Shown piece by piece: positions 15,949 to 25,165 of a stretch of DNA of 63,749 nt (its first letter is position 1; each line of letters starts with the position of its first letter). The stretch covers positions 1-63,749 of the forward strand of contig CAJTXM010000012.1 in assembly GCA_910583545.1 (NCBI GenBank), written 5' to 3'. The notes below the pieces were generated by a model. It was not told the origin of the DNA, made no database searches, and was given only the letters and a program-made list of their open reading frames with translations. Made by a program: the position numbers and the translations under genes. This stretch comes from an uncultured Christensenella sp. (lineage in GTDB: Bacteria > Bacillota > Clostridia > Christensenellales > Borkfalkiaceae).

Positions 15949-18888
15949 TTAACTTTTAACGATATCTCCGTCCGTGCAATGAACCGTATAACCGACTGTA
16001 CCGTAATTCCATTCATCGCCTTTTTCAATCGCTTCCCACTGCGCTTTCGTTCCCTCGAAAGTTATAGTTTTAATTGAATAGCAACCCCAGAACGCATTGT
16101 TGCCGATACTCGTCATACTGTCTGGTATGGTTATGCTTATAAGTTTATTGCAATTTTCGAACGCAAAATCAGCAATACTCGTTACCCCTTCGGGAATTGT
16201 AAATGAAGTTGCTGTTTTGCCTTTCGTATATTGTATTAACATTTTGCCATCTTTACTGTATAAATTACCGTCTATGCTTTTATAGTTTTGATTGTTTTCA
16301 CTTACGGTTATGCTTGCGAGCGCATTGCATCTTCTGAACGCTTCTTTGCCGATACTTGTTACATTATTTCCTATTGTTACACTTGTAAGCGACAAGCAAT
16401 AATAGAACGCAGAATCGCCGATACTCGTCACTCCGTCGGGAATTGTTATACTTGTAAGTGAATTGCAATAATAGAACGCAAAATCGCCGATACTTGTTAC
16501 ACTTTCGGGAATTGTTATACTTGTAAGTTTTCTGCAATTTTCAAACGCAAAACTGCCTATACTCTTTACGCTACTACCTACCGTTACACTTGTAAGTAAG
16601 CCACGACCGCTAAAAGCATAATCGCCTATACTTTCTATGGAGTCAGGGATGGATACACTTCCTTGCAAATCACTTGGAATATGAATAAATGTTGTCTTAG
16701 CTTTATTATAAAGTATACCGTCTTGGCTTGTGTAATTTTTATTATCCGCACTCACATCTATACTTCGCAATGAATTACAATTATAGAACACGTCTTGACT
16801 GATATGCGTCACGCCGTCGGGAATGGTTATGCTTGTAAGGTTTAAGCAGTCCCCGAAAGCTCTGTCGGCAATACCTTTCGTATCGCTTCTGGGAGTTACT
16901 TTAATTAAAATTATATTGCAACCTACTACCCATTTACCTACGTAACTTATTTCTTTTTCTGTTTGTATTACTTTATAGCAACCTTTGAACGCATTATATC
17001 CTATACTTGTTACACTGTCCGGAATATTTATACTTGTAAGTGAAGTGCAATTTTGGAACGCTTCATACCCGATACTCGTTACTCCGTCGGGAATAGCTAT
17101 GCTTGTAAGCGAACTGCAACCGCTGAACGCAAAATCGCCGATACTTGTTACTCCGTCAGGGATAGTTACGTTTGTGATTAAATAGCAATCGCTGAACGTA
17201 CCGTTACCGATGCTTGTTACACTGTCGGGAATGTATACACTTCCTCGCAATGCCTTTGGCACGTGTATAATTATTGTCTTATCTTTATCATAAAGTATAC
17301 CGCCTTGGCTTGCGTAATTTTTATTGTTAGCACTTACGTTTATGATTGAAAGCGAACTGCAACCGCTGAACGCACTTTCCCCGATGCTTATTACACTGTC
17401 GGGAATTGTAATGCTTGTAAGCGAACTACAAGCATAGAACGCGCTTTCGCCGATACTTTTTACGCTGTCGGGAATTGTTATACTTGTAAGCGAACTGCAA
17501 CCGTTGAACGCAGTCGCGCCGATTTCCGTCACACTGTCTGGAATCGTTATGCTTGTAAGTTTACTACAACTGCTGAACACACCGACATCAATACTCGTTA
17601 CACTGTCGGGGATTGTTACGCTTGTAAGTGAACTGCAATTAAAAAATGCTGCGAGGCCGATACGTGTTACGTTGTTTCCTATGATTACGTTTGTAAGCGA
17701 ACTGCAACCGCTGAACGCATAACCGTCGATATCAGTCACACTGTCGGGGATAGTCACACTTACAAGCGAACTGCAATCTTTGAATCCAAAACTGCCGATA
17801 CTTGTTACGGGTAAACCGTTATAAATATTCGGTATACATATATCATTATCCGTTGCCGAACCTTTCTTCACAATATAGCCCGTACCGTCAACTCTTAAAA
17901 CAAATTCAAGTCCTTCGGTATAACCTCTTTGACACACTTGACAAATGCCGTTTTCAAAAACGTGAGGCAATTTACTTCCTGCTTCTTCTCTTGCATGCGT
18001 TGCTTCACAGTTTTCGCAAGTAGCTGTCTCCGTGCCGTTATTTGCACAAGTAGCATTGTTATCCGAAACGTAATTTACAAAGCTATGTATACCCGTAGCG
18101 CTGTTTTCTTGCTCTCTCGTATCAGTTTCGTTGCAGTTTTCACAAATAGCCGTTTCGGTGCCGTTATCTACGCAAGTAGCGTTGCCGTCCGATACGTAGT
18201 TAACAAAGTTATGCTCCCCTGTTGCGCTGTCAGGCATTTCTCTTGTATCTTTTGCTTCACAATTTTCACATTTAGCCGTTTCGGTACCGTTATTTATACA
18301 AGTAGCATTATTATCCGATACGTAGTTTATAAAACTATGTATGCCTGTTGCACTATTTTCTTGCGCTCTCGTATCGGTTTCGTTGCAGTGTTCGCACTTA
18401 GCTGTTTCCGTGCCATTGTCTACGCAAGTAGCATTGCCGTCCGATACGTAATTTACAAAGCTATGCTCCCCTGTTGCGCTGTCAGGCATTTCTCTTGTAT
18501 CCGTTGTTGTTTTGCAAATTTCACAAAGTGCCGTTTCCGTGCCGTTTTCCGTGCAGGTGGCGTTGTTATCCGAAAAATAAGAATTGAAAACGTGGTCTGC
18601 AAACTCGCCGTACTCAAAAACTTCCGTACCCATTTTTCCGCACTCGCAGGAAAAATAATATTCGGCTCTATTCGTGCAGGTTGCTTCCGTCTTTAAAAAT
18701 TGCGTTTCCGTTACTTTTTTGTCGTACTTGTGCGCGGTATGCTCGGGATTTTGCGTGTTTCCGCCCTGATTTGTGTTTCCGCCGTTTCCGTTGTCAACTT
18801 TATTGTTGTCAAAGCAGGCGGAGAAGACGAGCACACCGCAGATCGCGGAAGATATTGCAATTAGCGCAACGAGTAACTTTTTCTTCAT
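15949..18888 (-). CDS. BspA-type leucine-rich repeat surface lipoprotein
   Basis: 979 residues. Signal peptide with lipobox VFSAC (Cys 25), then an Asn/Gly-rich linker. Residues ~50-310 hold about six tandem repeats of ~40 residues, each with ATC..NGTETA.C..C and three cysteines. From ~340 to ~930 follow some two dozen LRR_5 (BspA) repeats with consensus SITIPDSVTSIG.AFSGCSSL. The C-terminus is GTKAQWEAIEKG...VHCTDGD. There is no sortase motif, so the lipid anchors it. Such proteins bind host or microbial surfaces. A consensus promoter and GGAGG precede it. A truncated paralog lies at 56395. Confidence 0.88.
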   Translation of the reverse strand: MKKKLLVALIAISSAICGVLVFSACFDNNKVDNGNGGNTNQGGNTQNPEHTAHKYDKKVTETQFLKTEATCTNRAEYYFSCECGKMGTEVFEYGEFADHVFNSYFSDNNATCTENGTETALCEICKTTTDTREMPDSATGEHSFVNYVSDGNATCVDNGTETAKCEHCNETDTRAQENSATGIHSFINYVSDNNATCINNGTETAKCENCEAKDTREMPDSATGEHNFVNYVSDGNATCVDNGTETAICENCNETDTREQENSATGIHSFVNYVSDNNATCANNGTETATCENCEATHAREEAGSKLPHVFENGICQVCQRGYTEGLEFVLRVDGTGYIVKKGSATDNDICIPNIYNGLPVTSIGSFGFKDCSSLVSVTIPDSVTDIDGYAFSGCSSLTNVIIGNNVTRIGLAAFFNCSSLTSVTIPDSVTSIDVGVFSSCSKLTSITIPDSVTEIGATAFNGCSSLTSITIPDSVKSIGESAFYACSSLTSITIPDSVISIGESAFSGCSSLSIINVSANNKNYASQGGILYDKDKTIIIHVPKALRGSVYIPDSVTSIGNGTFSDCYLITNVTIPDGVTSIGDFAFSGCSSLTSIAIPDGVTSIGYEAFQNCTSLTSINIPDSVTSIGYNAFKGCYKVIQTEKEISYVGKWVVGCNIILIKVTPRSDTKGIADRAFGDCLNLTSITIPDGVTHISQDVFYNCNSLRSIDVSADNKNYTSQDGILYNKAKTTFIHIPSDLQGSVSIPDSIESIGDYAFSGRGLLTSVTVGSSVKSIGSFAFENCRKLTSITIPESVTSIGDFAFYYCNSLTSITIPDGVTSIGDSAFYYCLSLTSVTIGNNVTSIGKEAFRRCNALASITVSENNQNYKSIDGNLYSKDGKMLIQYTKGKTATSFTIPEGVTSIADFAFENCNKLISITIPDSMTSIGNNAFWGCYSIKTITFEGTKAQWEAIEKGDEWNYGTVGYTVHCTDGDIVKS

Positions 18889-19005
18889 TTATGTCCTCCG
18901 AATTCATTTTCGATAATATCCGAAACTATTTTTGTATTCACTGTGAAGTTAAAAATCGGCAAATCAACTTTGCGTTAAAATTCGTTACGGTATTTTCTTG
19001 AATTT

Positions 19006-19034
19006 ATTTTATCATTTAATGACCTTAAAGTCAA
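19006..19034 (-). promoter_or_regulatory. Sigma-A promoter of the LRR lipoprotein gene
   Basis: On the minus strand: TTGACT (19034-19029), 17-base spacer, TAAAAT (19011-19006). It leaves a 5' leader of about 110 bases. Confidence 0.8.
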
Positions 19035-19067
19035 TACATAAAAAATCAAAGCCTCCGAGCGTAAAAA

Positions 19068-20414
19068 TTATAACTTCAGATTTTCAATCATCTCTTCGGT
19101 GACGCCCGAATAATTTATTACCGCCGTTTTATCGGGAACGGGGGCAGGACTTAAAAGGTAGTCGGAAAGGCAGTTAAGATTTATACCCCTTTTCTTTGCG
19201 TATTCTTTTAAAGCTTCGTCCGACTTCGCGTCGGGGAAGCGCATAAGAAGATGCGGTCCGCTTCCCGTATCGGTTATTTCGACGGGGAACGGAAGTGTTT
19301 CCGCCTTTTTATAGATAGCCTGCCTCACGGAAGCGAAATGTTTTTTCAGCCTTGAAACGTGCCTTTCGAAAAATCCGCCGTCAAGCATTGCGGCAAGCGT
19401 CTTCTGCTCGAACAGGGGCACGGTGCAGGCAAAGCTTGAAAAAATTGAACGGTACTTCCGGTAAAGCTTCGGCGGAAGAACCATATAGCCTATACGCATA
19501 GACGGCGCTAAACTCTTGGTGAACGTATTCATATATATAACCCTGTCGGGACACAGAGTATACGCGCACTGCAAAGGTTTGCCCGTAAGGCGGAATTCGC
19601 TGTCGTAGTCGTCCTCGATAATGTATCCGTCGCGCTTTTCCGCCCATTTTATGAGTCTCAGCCTTTCGGAAACAGGCGTTACCGCACCCGTAGGAAACTG
19701 ATGCGACGGCGAAAAATGAACAATATCCGCACTGCTTTTTTCAACTTCTCCGACGCTTATGCCCGTAGCGTTTACCGTTATACACTCGCACTTTGCGCCG
19801 TTTAAAATATAGGTGGAATGAATTTTGCCGTAGACGGGATTTTCGATTGCAAAAATTTTATCCCTGCCGAGAAGCTGAACTATTACCCCGTAAAGATATT
19901 CCGCGCCTGCACCCACGACGATACGTCTCGGATCGGCGTCTATCGCTCTCGCGCGGTAGAGATAATTCGAAATAGCGTTTTTCAACTCCCAATCCCCTGC
20001 GCAGGGAACGCGTTCCAGAAGATGCTTTCCGCAACCCGAAAGCACTCCGCGCATAAGGCGCGCCCATACCGAAAAGGGAAAAAGCCCGACAGGCACGCTT
20101 CCGCCGACGAAGTCGTATTCGAACTTATCCTCCGCCTCTTCGCTCTCCGCATTTGCGGCGCGCCGACCGTAAAATACGGCGTTTACTTCTTCGACAAAGT
20201 ATCCCCTCCGCTCTTCGGTACGGATATATCCCTCGGCGTAAAGCTGGTCGTACGCCGTCTGAACGGTTATTACGCTTACAGAAAGATTTTCCGCCATCGC
20301 TCTTTTCGACGGCAGGCGTTCTCCGCTTCTGAGCTTGCCCGAAAGTATATCGTCGCGGATACGGGTATACAGCGAATAATATTTATTTTTGTTGTCTAAA
20401 TCGTATGTCAGCAT
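19068..20414 (-). CDS. MocR/PdxR-type GntR regulator with aminotransferase domain
   Basis: 448 residues: a GntR winged helix (about 10-75; SGERLPSKRAMAENLSVS..TVQTAYDQLYAEGYI) joined to a class I aminotransferase-like PLP domain. EDDYDSEFR and NTFTKSLAPSMRIGY (the PLP lysine in TKS) are intact. It is divergent from an ECF S component and a pyridoxal kinase, so it is likely PdxR, sensing PLP and controlling B6 uptake. A perfect inverted repeat in the shared intergenic region is the candidate operator. No clear SD is seen before the ATG. Confidence 0.88.
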   Translation of the reverse strand: MLTYDLDNKNKYYSLYTRIRDDILSGKLRSGERLPSKRAMAENLSVSVITVQTAYDQLYAEGYIRTEERRGYFVEEVNAVFYGRRAANAESEEAEDKFEYDFVGGSVPVGLFPFSVWARLMRGVLSGCGKHLLERVPCAGDWELKNAISNYLYRARAIDADPRRIVVGAGAEYLYGVIVQLLGRDKIFAIENPVYGKIHSTYILNGAKCECITVNATGISVGEVEKSSADIVHFSPSHQFPTGAVTPVSERLRLIKWAEKRDGYIIEDDYDSEFRLTGKPLQCAYTLCPDRVIYMNTFTKSLAPSMRIGYMVLPPKLYRKYRSIFSSFACTVPLFEQKTLAAMLDGGFFERHVSRLKKHFASVRQAIYKKAETLPFPVEITDTGSGPHLLMRFPDAKSDEALKEYAKKRGINLNCLSDYLLSPAPVPDKTAVINYSGVTEEMIENLKL

Positions 20415-20441
20415 TTTTTACCACTATTTTACTTAAAATAA

Positions 20442-20527
20442 CTTACGGCGTAAGCAGGATTCCCCCTGCGCCGGCGCAACCCTTGCGGTTCCTCCGCCGT
20501 ACTGAATAGAATTAATTTTTGGTGAAC
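20442..20527 (+). repeat. Structured intergenic repeat B, copy 3
   Basis: Core GGCGTAAGCAGG..CCTGCGCCGGCGC: inner stem GCAGG/CCTGC, outer arms GCGT/GCGC with one G-U pair. The tail GAATAGAATTAATTTTT matches copy 1. It lies between the divergent mocR and pdx genes. Confidence 0.55.
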
Positions 20528-20531
20528 CTTT

Positions 20532-20575
20532 TGGTATTATCAATTTTTATCGATTTGGTTATTTTGATAATACCA
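20532..20575. promoter_or_regulatory. Candidate MocR/PdxR operator (12-bp inverted repeat)
   Basis: TGGTATTATCAA (20532-20543) and its exact reverse complement TTGATAATACCA (20564-20575). Arm centres are 32 bp apart, about three helical turns. The right arm overlaps the -35 region of the B6 transporter promoter. Confidence 0.65.
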
Positions 20576-20590
20576 CTTTTGGAATATAAT
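20562..20590 (+). promoter_or_regulatory. Promoter of the B6 uptake operon
   Basis: TATAAT (20585-20590) with TTTTGA 17 bases upstream, or TTGATA at 15. Only 9 bases separate the -10 box from the ATG at 20600, which implies a nearly leaderless mRNA. Confidence 0.6.
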
Positions 20591-20599
20591 GTCAACGTT

Positions 20600-21220
20600 A
20601 TGAAAAACAGGAAAGCGGTTTTTACAACCAAATGGATAGCCTACACGGCTATGCTGACGGCGCTTGTCGTAGCGACGAGCGTTATTCCGCCTGTTCCGAT
20701 AGGCACGAACAACGTTTACTGGTGCGACGGAATGATACTTTTAGGCGCGTATCTTATGGATCCCGTCGCCTCGTTCATTATCGGCGGTTTAGGCTCGGCT
20801 CTGTACGACTTCGGCATAGGTCACATACATATGGCGGTCGCATCCCTTTTAATTCACGGTTTACAGGCGGCTGTAACTTCGGCGCTGCTGCACTGCGCGT
20901 TCAGACGCTTTAAACGGGAACCGCTGTTTGCAATAATATCGGCAACCGTCGGCGCGGTAATCGTCATAGGCGGATACTTTTTAACGTACTGGCTGATATT
21001 CCCTCTGACCGCGGGCAACAGTAAATACGGGCTTATATATGCCGCAGACAGAGTGCTGAGAAACGTTATTCAGGAAATAGTAGGCATAACGCTTGCAACC
21101 GTCCTGTGCTACGGCACGACGTTTAAAAAACAGCTTGAAAAAAACAATCTTTTACCGGACTTCAAAAAAGAAATACTTAATAATAAAACAAACGAAACAG
21201 AGGTGCAAAATGAAGAATAA
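20600..21220 (+). CDS. ECF transporter S component, probably for vitamin B6
   Basis: A 206-residue integral membrane protein with about six segments, starting KWIAYTAMLTALVVATS, the typical first helix of ECF substrate-binding subunits. The shared A/T/A' ATPase module is not in the window. Placement between a PdxR-type regulator and pyridoxal kinase suggests pyridoxine/pyridoxal as substrate; the sequence itself does not prove it. The ATG at 20600 is required to include the first helix. There is no SD, and the promoter lies 9 bases upstream. It overlaps the kinase gene by 11 bases. Confidence 0.82.
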   Translation: MKNRKAVFTTKWIAYTAMLTALVVATSVIPPVPIGTNNVYWCDGMILLGAYLMDPVASFIIGGLGSALYDFGIGHIHMAVASLLIHGLQAAVTSALLHCAFRRFKREPLFAIISATVGAVIVIGGYFLTYWLIFPLTAGNSKYGLIYAADRVLRNVIQEIVGITLATVLCYGTTFKKQLEKNNLLPDFKKEILNNKTNETEVQNEE

Positions 21221-22016
21221 AAAATTATTGACTATGCAGGACTTATCGTGCGTGGGACAGTGTTCGCTCACCGTCGCCCTGCCCATACTTTCCGCAAACG
21301 GAATAGAAACCTGCGTACTGCCCACCGCAATACTTTCCAACCATACGATGTTCAAGAGCTGGAGCTATCTCGATTTGACGGACGAAATCGAAAACATTTT
21401 CAGCCACTGGAAAAACAATGATTTTAAGTTCGACGCTTTTCTTTTGGGCTATCTCGGAAAACCGGAACTTATCAAAATTGCCGAAAAATGCTTTAAAGAG
21501 TTTTCCGCCGACGGCGCAAAGGTCATTATCGACCCCGTTTTCGGCGACAACGGCAAGCTTTACCCCGGCTTTGATTTAAGTTACGTCGAAGAAATGAAAA
21601 AGCTTTTAAAACACGCCGACGTCATTTTGCCGAACGTTACGGAAGCCTGCTTTTTGACGGATACCGAATACAAACCCAACTACGACGGTTATTTTATATG
21701 CAGGCTTGAAGAGGAACTTGCGAAATTAACCGACGGCAAAATCATAATCACGGGAGCAATTTGCGGAAACGATATCGCCGAATATATTTACGGGAAGAAA
21801 AAGGGCGAAATTCTGATTCACGAACGCATTCCGCAGAGCAAGCACGGCACGGGCGACATTTTCGCATCGGTGTTTACGGCAAACTACTTAAAGGGCAAAA
21901 GCGCACACGATTCCTGCGAAACCGCCGCAGAATTCGTTGCCGAATGTCTTAAAACCACTGACAGCGATCACTTTTACGGCGTAAACTTCGAACGCGTTTT
22001 AAAACTTAATAACTGA
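21210..22016 (+). CDS. Pyridoxal/pyridoxamine kinase
   Basis: A 268-residue ribokinase-fold kinase phosphorylating B6 vitamers. It begins with TMQDLSCVGQCSLTVALPILSANG, then PTAILSNHT, IIDPVFGD and NVTEACFLTD. The ATP/anion-hole motif is HGTGDIFASVF (GTGD catalytic Asp). The ATG at 21210 has GAGGTG upstream and overlaps the transporter stop. It traps B6 imported by the partner transporter. A long perfect terminator follows. Confidence 0.9.
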   Translation: MKNKKLLTMQDLSCVGQCSLTVALPILSANGIETCVLPTAILSNHTMFKSWSYLDLTDEIENIFSHWKNNDFKFDAFLLGYLGKPELIKIAEKCFKEFSADGAKVIIDPVFGDNGKLYPGFDLSYVEEMKKLLKHADVILPNVTEACFLTDTEYKPNYDGYFICRLEEELAKLTDGKIIITGAICGNDIAEYIYGKKKGEILIHERIPQSKHGTGDIFASVFTANYLKGKSAHDSCETAAEFVAECLKTTDSDHFYGVNFERVLKLNN

Positions 22017-22110
22017 CCGTTAAAATTAACATACAAAAACAATGGCGACCGCATAAGCACCCAAACGTCGCCGAACAGTTCAATTCTGTATTAACACGTT
22101 TTGTTTTAAA

Positions 22111-22150
22111 ATAATCAAACGGGCGCAGAAATCTGCGCCCGTTTGATTAT
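22111..22150. terminator. Bidirectional terminator between pdx kinase and ddl
   Basis: A 19-bp perfect stem, ATAATCAAACGGGCGCAGA with its complement, and an AA loop. It serves the two convergent genes. Confidence 0.88.
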
Positions 22151-22157
22151 GCAATTT

Positions 22158-23252
22158 TTATTTATTGAATTTACAGCCCTTTTCGGGGATACTGTTGAGT
22201 ATGCCCGTTTTCAGCACAGTCTTTTTGCCTGCCGTTTTGAAGTCCTCTTCCGCCTGCACTATCACAGCCTGCAACACGGGATAAAACTCTTTAAAACCGC
22301 CCGACAAAAGATAATACGAAAGCGACCCCGGAACGGTGTTTATTTCGCTTAAATAAACCGTTGTTCCGCCGAGCAGAAAGTCGAAGCGCACGATGCCGCG
22401 CATATTCAGCCTCGAATAGACGTCAGACGTAATTTTTTTGATTTTTTTGGAAACAGGGTCGGGGATATCCGCAGGCAAAACCGATTTTCCTCCGCCTGCA
22501 TATTTATCGTCGAAGCTTAAAATTTCGCCTGCCGAAACCGCCTCTTCACACTCGGAAGTAATTACCTTACCCTTTGAATAGTACGCGGCACAGTTTATTT
22601 CGCGCCTGTCGCTGACGTACTTTTCGCAGATGACTCCGTCGTCGTAGAGAAACGCCGTTTCGACTGCGTCTTTCAATTCGCCGCTGTTTTCGACGCATTC
22701 AATACCTATGCTCGAACCCAGTCTTGCCGGCTTAACGATAAGAGGATAGCCCAGAGTTTCGGCGTTTGAAAATTCGTCGGGCGAGCGCAGATAGACGTAT
22801 TCGCACGTTTTGACGCCCAGCGGTTTCAAAACGAGTTTGGTGTAGTACTTATCCAAAAAAGCCGCGGACTCGAACATACCTGCGCTTGCAAGCGGTATCG
22901 AGTTGAGTGCGAACAGTCCGCAGATTCCCCCGCCCTCTCCGCTTCCGCCGTGACAGCAATTCAGCGCGACGTCTATACGCAGAAATTTTTTCACCCTGCC
23001 CCTTTTATTGAGGACGTAAACACCGCCCTTTACGACGAACGCCTTAGGGAATTTTTTGAATCCGTCGTTTTTGAAGGCGGAAATCTCGGTAAGTTTGTCA
23101 CCGCAGTAGAACTCGTTATCGTCGGATATGTACAGGGGAATTACGGTATCGCCTCCGCTTTTCAAAACGTTGCACGCCATAGTTCCCGTAATAACGGAAA
23201 TTTCGTTTTCGTTAGATCTTCCGCCGAATACGACGGCTATATTCTTGCCCAT
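22158..23252 (-). CDS. ddl: D-alanine--D-alanine ligase
   Basis: A 364-residue ATP-grasp ligase making the D-Ala-D-Ala end of peptidoglycan precursors. Motifs: FGGRSNENEISVITG (N-terminal Ala site), NCCHGGSGEGGGICGLF (variant of LHGxxGEDGxxQG), KPARLGSSIGI, and the metal site EINTVPGSL. Length is normal. It is followed by murF on the same strand after 313 bases. The two enzymes act in successive steps. Confidence 0.94.
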   Translation of the reverse strand: MGKNIAVVFGGRSNENEISVITGTMACNVLKSGGDTVIPLYISDDNEFYCGDKLTEISAFKNDGFKKFPKAFVVKGGVYVLNKRGRVKKFLRIDVALNCCHGGSGEGGGICGLFALNSIPLASAGMFESAAFLDKYYTKLVLKPLGVKTCEYVYLRSPDEFSNAETLGYPLIVKPARLGSSIGIECVENSGELKDAVETAFLYDDGVICEKYVSDRREINCAAYYSKGKVITSECEEAVSAGEILSFDDKYAGGGKSVLPADIPDPVSKKIKKITSDVYSRLNMRGIVRFDFLLGGTTVYLSEINTVPGSLSYYLLSGGFKEFYPVLQAVIVQAEEDFKTAGKKTVLKTGILNSIPEKGCKFNK

Positions 23253-23565
23253 AAAAAAATTACCTCCGCTAAATTTTGATTTTCAGCTTTGGTAAAAACA
23301 ATCCTATACCTAATCATTATATTTTTGATGTAAAATTTTTGTTACATATAAAAAAATTGCCAAAGCAACTTTTTAAAACAATTAACGGCACAAGGAAAAT
23401 CACATTTTTCCGCAGTGCAACTCAATTTGCGCATACCTGCGGCTCACTGGAAGGGAATTGGCGCAACTATATATGGGTGTGCCCTCAAAGTTGCGCCAAG
23501 GGAAACTTAGTTTCCAAAAGTCACGAATTTTTTTGGCATCATCGAACGTCAAAAAAATTGTGAAT
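23253..23565 (-). other. ddl-murF intergenic region: repeat B copy 4 and a hairpin motif
   Basis: No gene is seen. 23383-23470 is a diverged family B repeat (inner stem GGAAAA/TTTTCC, outer arms GCAC/GTGC, plus strand). On the minus strand GGCGCAACT pairs perfectly with AGTTGCGCC (23460-23497). The piece at 23479-23496 matches 16 of 18 bases with 54451-54468 in the leader of the collagen-like M23 gene. Confidence 0.5.
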
Positions 23566-25164
23566 TCAATATATATCGGGTAAATCGTTCAGGAACAGCA
23601 CGGTGTCGCCCTGTTTAAGATAGCCTTTCAGCTCTTCCTGCGCGGAAGCAAGCGTGGGCACGGTCCTGATTTTTTCGGCGGCGCCTCCTGCCTGTTTGTA
23701 GCCTTTTTCGACGAACTTTACCAAAGTGTCGCCGACTAAAACAACTAAATCGAAGCCTGCTAAATTTTTGCCGAATTCGCAGTTTTCTTCCTCTTCCAGA
23801 ACGCCGAGTTCGACAAGTCCGGGAGTAACCACGATCTTCCTTCCCTTGAAATAATTTAAAACTTTCAAAGCCGCCCTTGCGCCCTTGACGTTTGAATTAT
23901 AGCCGTCGTCAAGAATATTGACTCCGCCGTTTTCGATGAGTTGAAGTCTGTGTTCTATCTGCTCGATTTCGGGCACGGCGGAAGCTATTTCGTCCAAAGT
24001 CATCCCCGCCGAAAATGCAGCCTGCGCCGCGAGCGCGATATTGTAAGCCGAGTGTTCGCCGAGAAGTCTGGTTTTTACCGTACGGCTGTCACCGCCGAGC
24101 GTAAGGGTAAATTCCGTGCCGTCAGACGTACAGACGATATCCTTTACACAGTCGCATCTCGACTTAACGCATTTATATTCCGCAAACAGATCGTACGCGT
24201 CGTCCGCAATTATCGCCTCGCCTCCGGTCGCGTCGAGAATTTCACCCTTCGCTTTCACTATATTCTGAAAGCTTAAAAAAGTTTCGAGATGCTGTCCGCA
24301 GATCCCCGTTATCAGCGATATATCGGGGGGGCAAATCTCGCACAGCTCGGCAATGTCGCCGACGTGGCGCGCGCCCATTTCCGCGATAAATATATCGTAA
24401 TCTTCCAGATTCGCGTTATTTACCGCAAGCGCGATACCCACGGGCGTATTATGCGAACGCGGAGTCGTAAGAACCCTGTATTTCTTTGAAAGTACCGAAT
24501 ACAGAATATTTTTCGTGCTCGTCTTGCCGTAGCTTCCCGTTATCGCAATTACCTTTATATCCGACTTTTCCAGCTTTTCCTTGGCAAGACGGATAAACTT
24601 TTTGTTGTGCGGTACTTCGTAAATTTTCGCAATGCCGTTCGAGAGCATTAAAAGCGGTGAAAGAAGCAGGGGCAGAATACACAGCGGACAGTACCTCAGA
24701 TAGGAAAAGAACGCATAGCCCCATAAATAATCGACGAAATTCAAAGCCGTGACGAGTATATACGCCGACAGCGCGTAGACCAGAAAGGTGACTGCAAACA
24801 GGCGCTTGCACCTCGGCGTAAGCGTGACCGAGGAACGGAGCGCAACTTTTTTATCGGCGTAGATATACAGCGCGAAGAACAGAAGATAAGCCGACAGCGC
24901 AATGACAGCCGACCATTCGCCTGTAAACGAAAACGCAAGCGCGCACATAGCGTAAGACAGCAGACAGAGCGCAGATAAAAACGTATGCCTTAAATAGGCA
25001 AGATTGCCCTTCTTTTTCAGCCAGCGGAAATATTTTTTGCTGCCGTAACCCGACGACTGTAAAACGCCTACCTGCCTGTAAATAACTCCGCACGAAAGCG
25101 CGGCGAGTATAAGCGCCGTTAAAACACACTCTATGGTTTTCGGTACGGATATAAAAATGCCCAT
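23566..25164 (-). CDS. murF: MurF-type ligase with an N-terminal membrane domain
   Basis: 532 residues. The first ~185 form about five hydrophobic segments in place of the soluble UDP-substrate domain of ordinary MurF. The Mur ligase core follows: P-loop GSYGKTSTKN (about 210), HNTPVG, EMGARHVGDIAELC, HSAYNIALAAQAAF, and DDGYNSN with the C-terminal domain. The reaction expected is addition of D-Ala-D-Ala to UDP-MurNAc-tripeptide; ddl next door supports this. The membrane fusion suggests it works at the inner leaflet, near MraY. Confidence 0.85.
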   Translation of the reverse strand: MGIFISVPKTIECVLTALILAALSCGVIYRQVGVLQSSGYGSKKYFRWLKKKGNLAYLRHTFLSALCLLSYAMCALAFSFTGEWSAVIALSAYLLFFALYIYADKKVALRSSVTLTPRCKRLFAVTFLVYALSAYILVTALNFVDYLWGYAFFSYLRYCPLCILPLLLSPLLMLSNGIAKIYEVPHNKKFIRLAKEKLEKSDIKVIAITGSYGKTSTKNILYSVLSKKYRVLTTPRSHNTPVGIALAVNNANLEDYDIFIAEMGARHVGDIAELCEICPPDISLITGICGQHLETFLSFQNIVKAKGEILDATGGEAIIADDAYDLFAEYKCVKSRCDCVKDIVCTSDGTEFTLTLGGDSRTVKTRLLGEHSAYNIALAAQAAFSAGMTLDEIASAVPEIEQIEHRLQLIENGGVNILDDGYNSNVKGARAALKVLNYFKGRKIVVTPGLVELGVLEEEENCEFGKNLAGFDLVVLVGDTLVKFVEKGYKQAGGAAEKIRTVPTLASAQEELKGYLKQGDTVLFLNDLPDIY

Positions 25165-25165
25165 T

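Noticed and set aside
17900..18700. Regular spacing of near-identical DNA in the LRR gene as a CRISPR array
   Set aside because: The repeats are in frame, vary at third codon positions and encode a continuous protein; spacers are not unique sequences.
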